A stretch of DNA of 61,456 nt from Roseburia porci (GCF_009695765.1 NZ_VUNI01000019.1:1-61456), one strand, 5' to 3'; positions 27,726 to 36,848 are shown, numbered from the stretch's first letter. Numbers and translations: made by a program. Notes: a model not told the origin generated them from the sequence alone.

Positions 27726-28785
27726 TACGTGGACAGCCCAGTTTTATTACACGGACTGGACAGGGAAAAAGGTAAAGAAGTGTAAGAGAGGTTTTGAAAC
27801 AAAAAAGGAAGCTTTAGATTGGGAAAAGCATTTCCTTTTGGAAAAGTCAGCCAGCCTTGATATGACATTTGAGGATTTCTGGAAAAGATATGAGGCAGAT
27901 GTCAGACCGCAGGTCAGAGAGAACACATGGAAGTCCAAGGAGTATGTGGTGTATCTGAAAATCTTGCCCTACTTTAAAGATATGATCATGCGTGACATTA
28001 CCCCAAGGGATATCGTCCAGTGGCAGAACGAGATGCGTGAGAGCACAGATAAGGACGGGCATAGGTATTCAGGGACATACCTTCGAAAGATGCAGGCGGA
28101 GCTTTCAGCAATATTTAATCACGCAGTGAAATATTATGAACTGCCAAGGAACCCGGCTGTTATTGCAGGACCTTTAGGACAACATCAATCGGATGAAATG
28201 AAGTTCTGGACGAAGGACGAGTACATGCAGTTCATACCAACAATGGCGAATAAGACCTATTCCTATATGGCATTTGAACTCTTGTATTGGTGTGGTATCC
28301 GTATGGGAGAACTTTTGGCACTGACTCCCGGTGATTTCGATTTTGATCGTAATAAGATGTCCATTACCAAATCATTGCAGAGAATTAGCGGTAGGGATGT
28401 CATAACGAAGCCAAAAACGAAGAAGAGTATCCGTGTGATATCTATGCCAAAGGTAGTAGCCCAGGAGATGAAGGATTTTTTAGACAGCATCTATGGGATT
28501 AGGAGCACAGATAGAATCTTTGTCCTTTCAAAATCTTATTTGCACCATGAAATGGACAGAGGAGTAAAGGAATCCGGTGTAAAGCGTATCCGTATTCATG
28601 ATTTAAGACATAGCCATGTATCTCTTCTTATAGATATGGGATTTTCGGCTGTGGCAATTGGAAATCGTGTTGGCCATGAGAGTGCAGAAATCACTTATCG
28701 TTATGCTCATATGATGCCATCTATTCAGGATGAAATGGCAGAAGCATTAGATGAAGAGTGGAGGGAGGGATTCGATGTCAGCTAG
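27697..28785 (+). CDS. int: tyrosine recombinase (Tn916-type integrase) of element 2
   Basis: The 362-residue integrase has an arm-binding N-terminus (KRNTWTAQFYYTDWTGKKVK), a core-binding domain and the catalytic residues: R in CGIRMGELLAL, HxxR in IHDLRHSHVSLL, H in VGHESAEI, Y in YRYAHMMP. It resembles the integrase at 15884 but is clearly diverged, so the two elements probably use different sites. AAAGGAGG precedes the ATG at 27697. Confidence 0.92.
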   Translation: MPATKDKKRNTWTAQFYYTDWTGKKVKKCKRGFETKKEALDWEKHFLLEKSASLDMTFEDFWKRYEADVRPQVRENTWKSKEYVVYLKILPYFKDMIMRDITPRDIVQWQNEMRESTDKDGHRYSGTYLRKMQAELSAIFNHAVKYYELPRNPAVIAGPLGQHQSDEMKFWTKDEYMQFIPTMANKTYSYMAFELLYWCGIRMGELLALTPGDFDFDRNKMSITKSLQRISGRDVITKPKTKKSIRVISMPKVVAQEMKDFLDSIYGIRSTDRIFVLSKSYLHHEMDRGVKESGVKRIRIHDLRHSHVSLLIDMGFSAVAIGNRVGHESAEITYRYAHMMPSIQDEMAEALDEEWREGFDVS

Positions 28786-29167
28786 GAATAATGATCCAAA
28801 GGGCAGATACAGAAGTGAAACCATTGCATACCGTTGTTCTCCTGAAGAACGGAAAGAGTTGGATAAGCGGTGGCGACTACTGGGATATGGAACCAAGCAG
28901 GATTATGTTTTGGATGCGGTATTACATAACCAAGTGGAAGCAAAAGGGAATCCACAAATGCTTGTAAACTTCCGTAAGGAATTGCAGGAGATTTTAAGCG
29001 AATTACAACGGATAGATGAAATCACTCCGGTGGATGAAGAACTGTTTACACCGATTCGGACAATGTTAGAGATTCTGGAAGCATTTAAGGCAGAAGCAGA
29101 TGCAAAGGACTCAAAGAAGAAAGCAAAAACAGATAAGTTTTTAGAGAGGAGACATTATCGTGAGTAA
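28775..29167 (+). CDS. ribbon-helix-helix, MobC-like accessory protein
   Basis: The 130-residue protein has an RHH-type start (SETIAYRCSPEERKELDKRW, then YGTKQDYVLDAVLHNQV) and a lysine-rich tail. It overlaps int by 11 bp and parA by 8 bp, so int, this gene and the partition genes form one operon. Likely a relaxosome or autoregulatory DNA-binding protein. Confidence 0.6.
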   Translation: MSARNNDPKGRYRSETIAYRCSPEERKELDKRWRLLGYGTKQDYVLDAVLHNQVEAKGNPQMLVNFRKELQEILSELQRIDEITPVDEELFTPIRTMLEILEAFKAEADAKDSKKKAKTDKFLERRHYRE

Positions 29168-29942
29168 AGTAATTATTTGTGCAAATCAAAAAGGTGGGGT
29201 AGCAAAAAGCACGTCTGTAGTAAATCTGGGAGTAGGATTGGCAAGTAAAGGAAAGAGGGTACTTGTCATTGATAACGATCCACAAGGATCTCTTACAGAG
29301 GCACTCGGATTTCCGGAACCGGATAAGTTGGAAGTGACATTAGCAAATATCATGGAATGGGTTTTAAACGAGGAAGATTTCGATCTGAGCGCAGGGATTA
29401 TCCATCATGAAGAGGGAATCGACCTTCTTCCTGCTAATATTGAGCTTTCTGGTGTAGAAACTTCCTTGGTAGGGATTATGAGCTCTGAGACTACATTAAA
29501 GGAATATATAGATATGATCCGTGATGATTATGACTATATCCTTGTGGATTGTTCTCCGAATTTAGGTCAGCTTACCTTAAATGCTCTTGTAGCTGCAGAT
29601 GAGATTATTATCCCCGTACAGGCTGCCTATCTACCTATTAAGGGCTTAGAACAACTATTAAAGACTATCAGCCGCGTGAAACGTAAGATGAATCAGAAAC
29701 TTCATATTATGGGGATTCTTATTACTATGGTAGACTATCGAACCGTCTATGCCAGGGAGATTACGGAAGTCTTATATGAACATTATGGAAGCAGTATCCA
29801 TATCTTTGATGAAGTGATCCCAATGTCTGTAAGGGCAGCAGAGGCCTCTGCGGAAGGTGTTAGCATCTATAAATATGATGGAAATGGAAAAGTAGCTTTA
29901 GCTTACATGAAGATTGTAGAGGAGGTATTGGATTATGAGTAA
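29160..29942 (+). CDS. parA: ParA-family partition ATPase
   Basis: The 260-residue ATPase has the deviant Walker A KGGVAKST near residue 11, Walker A' VIDNDPQGSLT near 40 and Walker B YILVDCSPNLGQ near 123. It starts with GTG inside the previous gene and overlaps parB by 8 bp. It should move ParB-bound element copies apart, which implies a circular, replicating phase. Confidence 0.93.
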   Translation: MSKVIICANQKGGVAKSTSVVNLGVGLASKGKRVLVIDNDPQGSLTEALGFPEPDKLEVTLANIMEWVLNEEDFDLSAGIIHHEEGIDLLPANIELSGVETSLVGIMSSETTLKEYIDMIRDDYDYILVDCSPNLGQLTLNALVAADEIIIPVQAAYLPIKGLEQLLKTISRVKRKMNQKLHIMGILITMVDYRTVYAREITEVLYEHYGSSIHIFDEVIPMSVRAAEASAEGVSIYKYDGNGKVALAYMKIVEEVLDYE

Positions 29943-30831
29943 AAGAGGATTCGGAGATAAAATCAAACTTTCCAGTTATGATGATATGTTTGGTGTGGAA
30001 AGCAGTGAAAGTGTGGATGCCATAAAGGGAGAAGCTCAGATTGTAGATATTCCTTTGTCAGAGTTACATACCTTTGAAAACCATCCTTTTCGTGTAGTGG
30101 ATGATGAAAGCATGGAAGAAATGGTGGAGTCTATCAAAGAATACGGCGTGCTCGTTCCTGCTATTGCAAGACCTCGTAGAGAGGGTGGTTATGAACTAAT
30201 CTCCGGTCACAGAAGAAAGCGCGCTTCTGAGCTTGCAGGCAAAGAAACAATGCCTGTTATGGTAAAGGATTGTGATGATGACGAAGCTACCGTGATCATG
30301 GTGGATGCGAATATACAACGTGATGATATTTTGATCAGTGAGCGTGCCAAGGCGTATCAGATGAAGTATGAAGCTATGAAGCACCAGGGCGGTGGAAATG
30401 GCCGTTCGCTTGCAACCATGAGCGAAGAAATGGGAGAAAGTCAGAAGACGATTCAGAGATTAATCTGTATCGCAAGTTTAAATGAGAATCTGCTTCATAT
30501 GGTAGATGAAAAGCGTTTGAGCCTTGGAGCAGGGCTGGATCTGTCGTTTATCAAACCGGAAGAGCAGGAGATTGTATATGCGGTGATAACGGATATGAAA
30601 GTGTCGCTATCGGGTGAGCAGACATTAAAGATTAAGGAAGCAAGCAAAAAAGGATACTTTAATGAAGACTTTCTTCGAGATTATTTATCGGAGAAGAAAC
30701 CTAAACCACGTAAAGTTGTATTTAACCAGAAGAAGTTGGATGACTATTTCACACCGGATATGAGCAACGAGGATATTGAGAAGGTGATTTTTCAGCTTCT
30801 TGATGAATGGAAATCGAAAGGGGAAGTTTAA
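29935..30831 (+). CDS. parB: ParB-family partition protein
   Basis: The 298-residue protein has the ParB/Spo0J nuclease-like N-terminal domain (IPLSELHTFENHPFRVVDDE, then LISGHRRKRASELAG with the GHRR box) and a helix-turn-helix (MSEEMGESQKTIQRLICIA). Its stop codon overlaps the repA start (TAATG). Its binding site is unknown; the palindromes at 37206-39908 are candidates. Confidence 0.92.
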   Translation: MSKRGFGDKIKLSSYDDMFGVESSESVDAIKGEAQIVDIPLSELHTFENHPFRVVDDESMEEMVESIKEYGVLVPAIARPRREGGYELISGHRRKRASELAGKETMPVMVKDCDDDEATVIMVDANIQRDDILISERAKAYQMKYEAMKHQGGGNGRSLATMSEEMGESQKTIQRLICIASLNENLLHMVDEKRLSLGAGLDLSFIKPEEQEIVYAVITDMKVSLSGEQTLKIKEASKKGYFNEDFLRDYLSEKKPKPRKVVFNQKKLDDYFTPDMSNEDIEKVIFQLLDEWKSKGEV

Positions 30832-31832
30832 TGGAGAGGCTGGAGCTGGAATTTTACTATGGGCAGGAAGCAGAGCAGTTTACGTTCTATCGTCTGCCTA
30901 AAGCTCTGATTACAGATTCGAGATTTAAAGATATATCAAATAACGCAAAGCTTCTGTACGGTCTTATGTTAGACCGTATGGGGCTTTCTGCCAGAAGCGG
31001 ATGGTTTGATGAAGAAAATCGTGTATATATCAAATACTCGGTGAAAAGCATCATGGAAGATTTGAATTGTAGCAAGATGACCGCTGTGGGATTGCTGAAA
31101 GAGCTGCAGGCGATTGGACTTATTGATATGGTTCAGCGTAGCGGTCTTGCAAATATTATCTATGTCAAAAACTTTGTTTCTTGCGATAAAACCGAAGAAA
31201 AGGGTGAAGTGGAAGCATTAGACCGGTCAGAAAATTGTACGGGTCAAAAAGATGTACCTGCGGAAAATGACGAGGATAAAAATAATACCGGTACAGATAT
31301 TAGACCGGTACATTCAAAAGCCCAGTCAGATTCTAAGACTGGTACAGGTAAAGAAAATGGACAACCGGTGGTACAAAAAGTGGACCCGAATAATAATGAT
31401 TTTATAAATACTGATCATAGTGATAATAATCATATCATTCTATCAGCAGAAAAGATGGAACCGATGGATGAGACGACGGCATACATGGAGCTTATCCGTG
31501 AAAACATTGATTACGATATCATGATGAGCAGCACGCAGTGGTCAGACCGGGATATGTATGAGGAGCTTTATCAGCTGATCTGTGATGTGGTATGTGTGCC
31601 AAGGAAGACAATCCGTATTGGCGGAGAAGACTACCCTTATAATCTGGTGAAGGGGAAGTTTCTGAAGCTGAATTCCAGCCATTTGGAATATGTCATTGGC
31701 TGCATGAAGAAGAATACCACAAAGGTATCTAACATCAGGGCGTATTTGATTACTGCTCTTTATAATGCACCGAATACCATTAGTAATTACTATACGGCTG
31801 AGGTAAACCATGATATGTATGGCAGTTATTAA
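30831..31832 (+). CDS. repA: RepA_N-family replication initiator
   Basis: The 333-residue protein opens with the RepA_N domain (FTFYRLPKALITDSRFKDIS, then SNNAKLLYGLMLDRMGLSAR) that binds the origin, has a low-complexity linker (residues ~125-205), and ends with a DUF6017-like domain (MYEELYQLICDVVCVPRKTI). In RepA_N plasmids the origin lies inside the rep gene; the linker here indeed carries repeated ACCGGT words. This supports autonomous replication of the excised element. Confidence 0.88.
   Translation: MERLELEFYYGQEAEQFTFYRLPKALITDSRFKDISNNAKLLYGLMLDRMGLSARSGWFDEENRVYIKYSVKSIMEDLNCSKMTAVGLLKELQAIGLIDMVQRSGLANIIYVKNFVSCDKTEEKGEVEALDRSENCTGQKDVPAENDEDKNNTGTDIRPVHSKAQSDSKTGTGKENGQPVVQKVDPNNNDFINTDHSDNNHIILSAEKMEPMDETTAYMELIRENIDYDIMMSSTQWSDRDMYEELYQLICDVVCVPRKTIRIGGEDYPYNLVKGKFLKLNSSHLEYVIGCMKKNTTKVSNIRAYLITALYNAPNTISNYYTAEVNHDMYGSY
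31219..31376. repeat. iteron-like ACCGGTAC repeats inside repA, candidate origin
   Basis: Related words occur at 31221 (GACCGGTCAG), 31238 (TACGGGTCA), 31286 (TACCGGTACA), 31303 (GACCGGTACA), 31337 (GACTGGTACA) and 31363 (AACCGGTGG). They fall in the linker between the two RepA_N protein domains, where known RepA_N origins map. Confidence 0.55.
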
Positions 31833-31873
31833 GGGTATCCTTTATAATTGAAGGGTAAAGAGAGGTAGATGTT

Positions 31874-32290
31874 ATGGCAAAATATGTTATCGTGCCAGAC
31901 AAGCATGAAAAAATTGAAAAGAATTATGTTTTTCCATTTATTAATATAGTCCCGGCGGTTGTTTGGAGTATTCCGATTCATCAAAAACTCTTTCCGAAAG
32001 CTGGATTTTGGATAGTGGCATTTTATACGGTTGCGTTTATTGCATTATATCTGTATGTAAGCCTAAAGCCATTTATTGCAGTGGCTCCGTGTATTGCAGG
32101 AGTGGTGATTTACACACTGACAGCCTGGATACCGCTGAATCATATCGGAAACAATATTGTGCGAATCATTTTAAAAGGAATAGCTCTGATTATCGTTATT
32201 TTGGTAGAGTTTGCTGTCTGGATCAATGCAACTCTGCCGTGGTTGCAGGAGAAAACGTATAAACCGACGATTAGAAGAGTGGATGAATAG
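31874..32290 (+). CDS. small multi-span membrane protein
   Basis: The 138-residue protein has four hydrophobic spans (about residues 17-33, 41-62, 65-86 and 95-118) and a short charged tail. GAGAGG precedes the ATG. No family recognised. It is commonly the kind of gene found between rep and transfer genes of such elements; a role in entry exclusion or pore assembly would be guesswork. Confidence 0.55.
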   Translation: MAKYVIVPDKHEKIEKNYVFPFINIVPAVVWSIPIHQKLFPKAGFWIVAFYTVAFIALYLYVSLKPFIAVAPCIAGVVIYTLTAWIPLNHIGNNIVRIILKGIALIIVILVEFAVWINATLPWLQEKTYKPTIRRVDE

Positions 32291-32422
32291 AATATGGGAG
32301 ATGTAGGAGATACCAGAACGAACAGTACAGATGGGTGCGGATATAATATCTTTAAATTCCTTTAAATTCCTTAAAAATAATAAGGTGGGGTATATATGAC
32401 CCACCTTGTGAATTATATTAGA

Positions 32423-32458
32423 GTCAAGATGAAGGAAACTTCGTTTTGACACTTTTTT
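32423..32458 (+). terminator. intrinsic terminator
   Basis: GTCAAGATGAAG pairs with CTTCGTTTTGAC around a GAAA loop, followed by ACTTTTTT. Upstream, AGGTGGG/CCCACCT (32382-32405) forms another hairpin. Confidence 0.7.
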
Positions 32459-32543
32459 GGGAGAGTAGAAGATAGTGATTATTAAGGTAAGAGTAAATGG
32501 TAGAATCGTCTTTTATGATTAAAAATTTTGGGGGATGGATGAA

Positions 32544-32894
32544 ATGAAAAATGAGTCAGGAATGTATGATGGCCTCTTTGATTTTGATCAAGATGGAAAA
32601 CTAAATATACTTGAAAAGTCTGCTGAAATGGATTATTTTGCCGAGCAAGTAGAAAGGGCAAATTCTCAATCAAAGCAACTATGCGATGCTGTTTGGAAAG
32701 CGATAGGTGGAAGCTTTGACCAAGAAGGAAATCCCATCAGAGTTGAAGAGAAGCAGGTGGAATTAACGTGCGAGTTCGTCAAAAAAGAAGATTTATCAGG
32801 AGATAATGAGACCGATGGTGATGTACTGGATATAAGCGTTTCTCCCGAAGTTATTAATCAAATATATGATATGGCGAACCGTGGAGAATTGTAA
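32544..32894 (+). CDS. hypothetical acidic protein
   Basis: The 116-residue acidic protein has an EF-hand-like stretch near the start (FDFDQDGKLNILEKSAEMDY). This resembles the small DxDGxLDxxE proteins common in Clostridia. ATG 32544 is preferred over the in-frame ATG 32535 because GGGGG sits about 9 bp before it. No partner is evident; a calcium-binding role is possible but untested. Confidence 0.55.
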   Translation: MKNESGMYDGLFDFDQDGKLNILEKSAEMDYFAEQVERANSQSKQLCDAVWKAIGGSFDQEGNPIRVEEKQVELTCEFVKKEDLSGDNETDGDVLDISVSPEVINQIYDMANRGEL

Positions 32895-33129
32895 TTCTCA
32901 ATCGTACGGTCTTGACGGTACTGGTATTCAAGCAAGGAATTATAGTTATCACAAATGGAAGACAAACAAAGGCATCTTCAATATAAGCCTTTGCAAAAGT
33001 AAATGCTAGTTTGCAATCGTAGTTGCAAGCAAAAACAAGCATTTAAAAATTCAGGTTTAAAAATTCATTTAAAGTTCTTTTAAATTCTATATGTGTCCTG
33101 ATTAATGGACAATAAATATGCTAACGTAT

Positions 33130-33163
33130 AAGTCATGATATTTGATATTATGACTTTTTATTT
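33130..33163 (+). terminator. intrinsic terminator
   Basis: AAGTCATGATA and TATTATGACTT form a stem around TTTGA with a T-rich tail. The 375 bp between the genes ending at 32894 and 33270 hold this and a second hairpin (TTACGC/GCGTAA near 33192-33207), but no gene. Confidence 0.6.
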
Positions 33164-33269
33164 ATTTAATTAAATACAGCCGTAAGAAATTACGCGAAAG
33201 CGTAAAAAAGTGTTGCTGTATGAAGGATAAGGGCTTGCGGAGCCTTGCAAATCAAGGCTTTTCCCGCTC

Positions 33270-33683
33270 TTAACTGTCCACAGCAGACCTCCTTTTCCGT
33301 TCACTTTCTGTTTTCTGCCGCCTGTGAACTCTGGCGGCGCAGTCCGGGCAGTATTTGCCCCGGTTGGACTTCGGGACGAACACACCGCCGCACTCCGCAC
33401 AGCGTTTCAAGTCCCTGTCCCGGTAAATCTCCGCTTCCAGCGTCCTGTCCAGCGGCAAGACCGCCCAGCGGAACCACTTGCAGCAGACGGAGAACGAAAT
33501 CATCTGCGGACAGGCGCAGGTGTCGCCATCGTCCAGCGCAAGGCAGTTTCCGTCCTCGCAGTTGCAGCACTCCCGGCGTATCAGGCCGCTGGCTCGTCTC
33601 TTCTGGGGCGGGGTTATGCGGTAGGGGGAGCCGTCCGGCCTGTGTTCCAGCGGCGGCAGGTGTTGATAGGGTCTTTTGCTCAT
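33270..33683 (-). CDS. cysteine-rich VLP domain protein
   Basis: The 137-residue protein has clustered cysteines: RRECCNCEDGNCLAL, CACPQMISFSVCCKWF, the VLPLDRTLEAEIY segment that names the family, and a C-terminal zinc-ribbon-like CAECGG and CPDCAARVHRRQK. It probably binds zinc. The family is carried by Firmicutes conjugative and mobilizable elements; its role is unknown. GGAGGG precedes the ATG. It runs opposite to the surrounding element 2 genes, in line with a separate origin. Confidence 0.75.
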   Translation of the reverse strand: MSKRPYQHLPPLEHRPDGSPYRITPPQKRRASGLIRRECCNCEDGNCLALDDGDTCACPQMISFSVCCKWFRWAVLPLDRTLEAEIYRDRDLKRCAECGGVFVPKSNRGKYCPDCAARVHRRQKTESERKRRSAVDS

Positions 33684-33725
33684 GCGTCCCTCCGTTTTCT
33701 TTGGCGTGTTCTGTTTCCAAGGTGC

Positions 33726-34454
33726 TTGTCCATCGATGAACTCAAGTCTGCGCTGGGCAGTTACGAAACGGAAGACTTCAAGGACATCAGCCACTATGCC
33801 CTTATCCGGCTGGCGAAGTTTTACGGTGTGACCGCTGATTATCTGCTGGGGCTGTCTGAAATGAAAAATCACCCAAACGCCGATCTTGCAGACCTGCGTT
33901 TGAGTGATGAAATGATTGACCTGCTGAAAAGCGGGAGGATAGACAATACCCTGCTGTGTGAGCTGGCGGCGCACCCGGATTTCCCCCGGCTGATGGCTGA
34001 CCTTGAAATCTATGTGAACGGAACGGCACTGAAACAGGCGCAGGGTGCAAACGCCATAGTGGACACGATGAGCGCAACTGTTATAAAAAAGCATAATCCT
34101 GGCATGAGTGATACGCAGTTAAGACAGCTTATCACCGCCCATATTGATGAGGACGAGTTTTGCCGCTATGTGATACAACGGGACATAAACGGGATTGCCC
34201 TTGCTCTGCGGGAAACACACAAGGACGATTTTTTCAGCGTCCCAGAGGATAACCCGCTAAAAGAAATGCTGGAAACTGCTGGTGAAATCGTCAGCCAGGA
34301 CAGCGACACGGAACAAGCGTACTTGGCGTTTATCTGCAAACGGCTCAAGCTGAATTTTAGGAAGCTGTCAGTAGAAGAACGGAAGTGGCTGAAAAAGATT
34401 GCGGAAAAATCCGACTTGCTGAAGAATCCAAAACCGCAGAGAGGACGAAGATAA
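33726..34454 (+). pseudogene. truncated XRE-type regulator, N-terminus missing
   Basis: The reading frame from about 33726 encodes LSIDELKSALGSYETED, then LIRLAKFYGVTADYLLGLSE, which is the end of a helix-turn-helix domain plus a long C-terminal part found in large XRE regulators. The first DNA-binding helices and a normal start codon are missing; the joint to the cysteine-rich gene's upstream DNA is near 33720. About 242 codons remain open to the stop. It may have regulated the efflux gene. Confidence 0.65.
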
Positions 34455-34510
34455 AAAATGCCTGAACGGCGGTTCTGGTTTTTCAGAACCACCATCCAGG
34501 CATTTTGTTT
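34455..34510. terminator. bidirectional terminator between convergent genes
   Basis: AAAATGCCTG (34455-34464) and CAGGCATTTT (34497-34506) form the outer stem, and GGTTCTG/CAGAACC the inner one. A and T runs on both sides fit both strands. Confidence 0.8.
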
Positions 34511-34534
34511 AGTAATAGAAAAAGGTGCAGTTGA

Positions 34535-35755
34535 TTATTGCGTATTGTCAATCTCTCTCAAACCGGGTAGTAAAAATACGGCAAGCGCAACGATGATAAT
34601 GCCAATTCCGCAAATGACAAACCATTTCTCAACTCCCAGCCGCTCCGCCAGAGGCCCGGAAATGACAAGGCCAAACGGCATGGCGAGGGAAGCGGCGCTT
34701 GTCAGTAGAGAAAAAACTCTCCCCAGATATTCTGGTTTGACCGTTTCTTGAAAAATCGCATTTTGCACACCGTAAAATGGAGCGGAAATTCCCATAACAG
34801 TACAGCACACAACAAAGACAAGAAATGCGTCTGGCGGCAAAAGCCCGGAGAGCATAATGCTAACGCCCATCAGGAGAACGGAAAGACCGATGGTGTACCG
34901 CCGTTTCTTAAAACCGCCCCAAATGCTCAGAATGACTCCGCCAAGCAGCATACCAACCGCAAAAGCAATTTCAGCGGCAGAGGCATGGGCCGGTGTTCCT
35001 TTGAAGTATGACATACAGATGAGAGGAAAAAGCGTACTGATTGGCATATAAAAGAACATATAAATTACACCAATCCAGAGCAGAGCAAAGAGGCCCCTGT
35101 TTTGCTTTAATACCACATACCCCTCTTTCATATCCTGTAAAAACTGTTGTCTTTTCGTTTCTGGACATAGTTCAGGCGTTGGTATGGACGAAATCGCAAC
35201 AGTCACACAGGCAAGGATTGCACCCACAATATCTAACAATATAATTGCATTAAGAGGCCAAACAGCATATAAAAACGCTGCGGCAGCTGGACTGATAATC
35301 GCACTTACTGCTTGCATGGTCTGCGTGTAACCAGCGCATTTTGTAAGTTCCTCTTTTGGCACAATCATAGGTGTTGCTGCGCTGAATGCTGGAGAATGAA
35401 AAGCAGTTCCCGCACTTCGGATTAACAGGACAACCATAATAGACCATACGGGCAATTCCATGTAAAACGCCACCAGCGCCAGAATACCGCCAGCGGCGGC
35501 AATTATCAAATCCGCACCAATCATTACGCTTTTACGGCTGTGCCGGTCAACAAAAGCACCTGCAAACGGGCCTAAACAGGCTTGCGGCAAAAATCCAATC
35601 AGTGTTGCCGCCGTCAATATGATTGCAGAATTAGTTTTCGCAACCAAATAAAAGATAATGGCCATTTGCAAAATACCGCTGCTAATAAAGGATATTGCTT
35701 GTCCGGCAAGAAGTGTAAAATAAGTTTTTCTCCATGAATTGTTGTTTTGGGTCAT
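34535..35755 (-). CDS. Mef-like major facilitator efflux pump
   Basis: The 406-residue protein has about 12 membrane spans and resembles macrolide efflux proteins of the Mef family: YFTLLAGQAISFISSGILQM, then VDRHSRKSVMIGADLIIAAA, LTKCAGYTQTMQAV and EYLGRVFSLLTSAASLAMP. It would export drugs using the proton gradient. By eye it is clearly diverged from Mef(A), so macrolide export is inferred. ATG 35755 has AGGAGG before it. An attenuator-like leader lies upstream, and no Msr-type ABC-F gene is adjacent. Confidence 0.8.
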   Translation of the reverse strand: MTQNNNSWRKTYFTLLAGQAISFISSGILQMAIIFYLVAKTNSAIILTAATLIGFLPQACLGPFAGAFVDRHSRKSVMIGADLIIAAAGGILALVAFYMELPVWSIMVVLLIRSAGTAFHSPAFSAATPMIVPKEELTKCAGYTQTMQAVSAIISPAAAAFLYAVWPLNAIILLDIVGAILACVTVAISSIPTPELCPETKRQQFLQDMKEGYVVLKQNRGLFALLWIGVIYMFFYMPISTLFPLICMSYFKGTPAHASAAEIAFAVGMLLGGVILSIWGGFKKRRYTIGLSVLLMGVSIMLSGLLPPDAFLVFVVCCTVMGISAPFYGVQNAIFQETVKPEYLGRVFSLLTSAASLAMPFGLVISGPLAERLGVEKWFVICGIGIIIVALAVFLLPGLREIDNTQ

Positions 35756-35772
35756 AATGCGAACCTCCTTTT

Positions 35773-35944
35773 TTATTGCATTGTTCCTTTGTTTCTGCAA
35801 TAAAAAGCAGGCGTTGTCCCACAGAGAGGGCAGACGCCTGCATAACAACAAAGCACGAAAAAACACCACGATACAGTTCAAAGACTGCTCGTGTCAAACC
35901 TACGTGTTCCTTTGCATACGCACGCAAAAAAAGCCCACCATCAT
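35773..35944 (-). promoter_or_regulatory. attenuator-like leader of the efflux gene with short leader peptide
   Basis: Reading on the minus strand, a 14-codon open frame MMVGFFCVRMQRNT (35944-35900) is followed by a terminator hairpin, GCAGGCGT (35841-35834) with ACGCCTGC (35814-35807) and TTTTTATT. A competing hairpin TTATTGCA/TGCAATAA (35803-35773) uses the T tract of the terminator and ends at the AGGAGG site. This layout fits drug-sensed ribosome stalling. Confidence 0.55.
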
Positions 35945-36128
35945 GTGGAAAGGTACTTCTACTTTTTATTGCTTATTAGCGTACACAAATTAACACACGT
36001 AAGCCTCCTTCCAATCTCAAACTGTCGCACAGTATAACACACATCCGATAGACTTGTCAACCATTTTTAACCTTGTTTTCCATCTTGTTTTTCCATCTCT
36101 TACGGGCAGTAGCAAAGCCAGGCGAGCC

Positions 36129-36240
36129 AGTCAACGGTCAAGATGAACGGCGCTTTCAGCGCCGCCGTTGACAGTCTCGCCCGTCTTTGCTAATGGGTAA
36201 TCAAGGCGGGAAAGCCATTTTAGGGCTTTCCCGCCCATTT
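36129..36240. terminator. two strong GC-rich hairpins
   Basis: GTCAACGG/CCGTTGAC encloses GGCGC/GCGCC (36129-36173), and GGCGGGAAAGCC (36205-36216) pairs perfectly with GGCTTTCCCGCC (36224-36235). No gene is evident in the 36.0-36.8 kb interval apart from these and the oriT. Confidence 0.5.
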
Positions 36241-36635
36241 CAATTTTGGGAGAAGAAAGGCCCCAAAATGAACGAGTGCGGCCAAACACTTTTAGGGATT
36301 GGCCACCTTGTCCACCCATCCAGCGGGGCGGCGGGGAACGGTCAAGGCCGGGCGTCAGCCCATTCATTTCAGCCTTGACGGTTTCCTGCCGTCCTGCTAC
36401 TTTTCCCGGAGTGTGGCCACACATCTGGTCACGGTGTCCAGAGCTTTGGGACTTTTTGTCCCATAGGCCGGGGGCGGAGGACGAGGGACGGGGGCTTTCA
36501 TAATACGCCCTGTCTGCTGCTGAAATCAGCCCTTTGTTTCCGGCTTACCAGCCCCAAACAAAGCCCTGCTTTCCTGCCGCGTCAAATGCCCTTGCCCTCC
36601 CCGGCGGCAACGGTATTTTCAGGGCAACGCCGACA

Positions 36636-36672
36636 GAGCGTATAACACACTACACTTTGCTCCGCAAAGTCG
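36636..36672 (-). other. orphan MOBV-type oriT (nick region)
   Basis: On the minus strand ACTTTGC-GGA-GCAAAGT (36670-36654) is a perfect hairpin, directly followed by GTAGTGTG|TTATAC. TAGTGTG/TTA is the nick consensus of pMV158-type (MOBV) relaxases, and the hairpin-then-nick layout is the same. No MOBV relaxase lies in this segment; the only one in the window is at 19316. Confidence 0.7.
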
Positions 36673-36848
36673 TGTGCCAAATGGGGCGCTGCCCCCTTTG
36701 GAAACCCCCGCAACAAACAGGTGCTATGCACCCAGCCGGGAGCATAGCGCCGTTTGTTGTCAGCAGCCCGTTTCACGGTCTGCGTGTAGTTCCTTGTAAA
36801 CTGACCTAATGTGATTTTTAAAGAATAATGTATAAGGTGGTGAAACCT

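Larger units (their letters stand above)
33200..36815. mobile_element. GC-rich inserted segment with efflux gene and orphan oriT
   Basis: Between about 33.2 and 36.8 kb base composition rises clearly above the AT-rich flanks. The segment carries a cysteine-rich VLP gene, a truncated regulator, a Mef-like efflux gene and a MOBV-type oriT, but no recombinase, so it is probably the remnant of a resistance-bearing element. Boundaries are judged by composition and gene content only. Confidence 0.6.

Noticed and set aside
33324-33720. Extended N-terminus of the truncated XRE-type regulator on the + strand
   Set aside because: It is the antisense reading of the cysteine-rich VLP gene; the regulator homology begins only near 33726.
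36131-36809. Several open frames in the GC-rich 36 kb interval on both strands
   Set aside because: They overlap strong hairpins and the oriT, lack ribosome binding sites and show no domain; GC-rich DNA has few stop codons.
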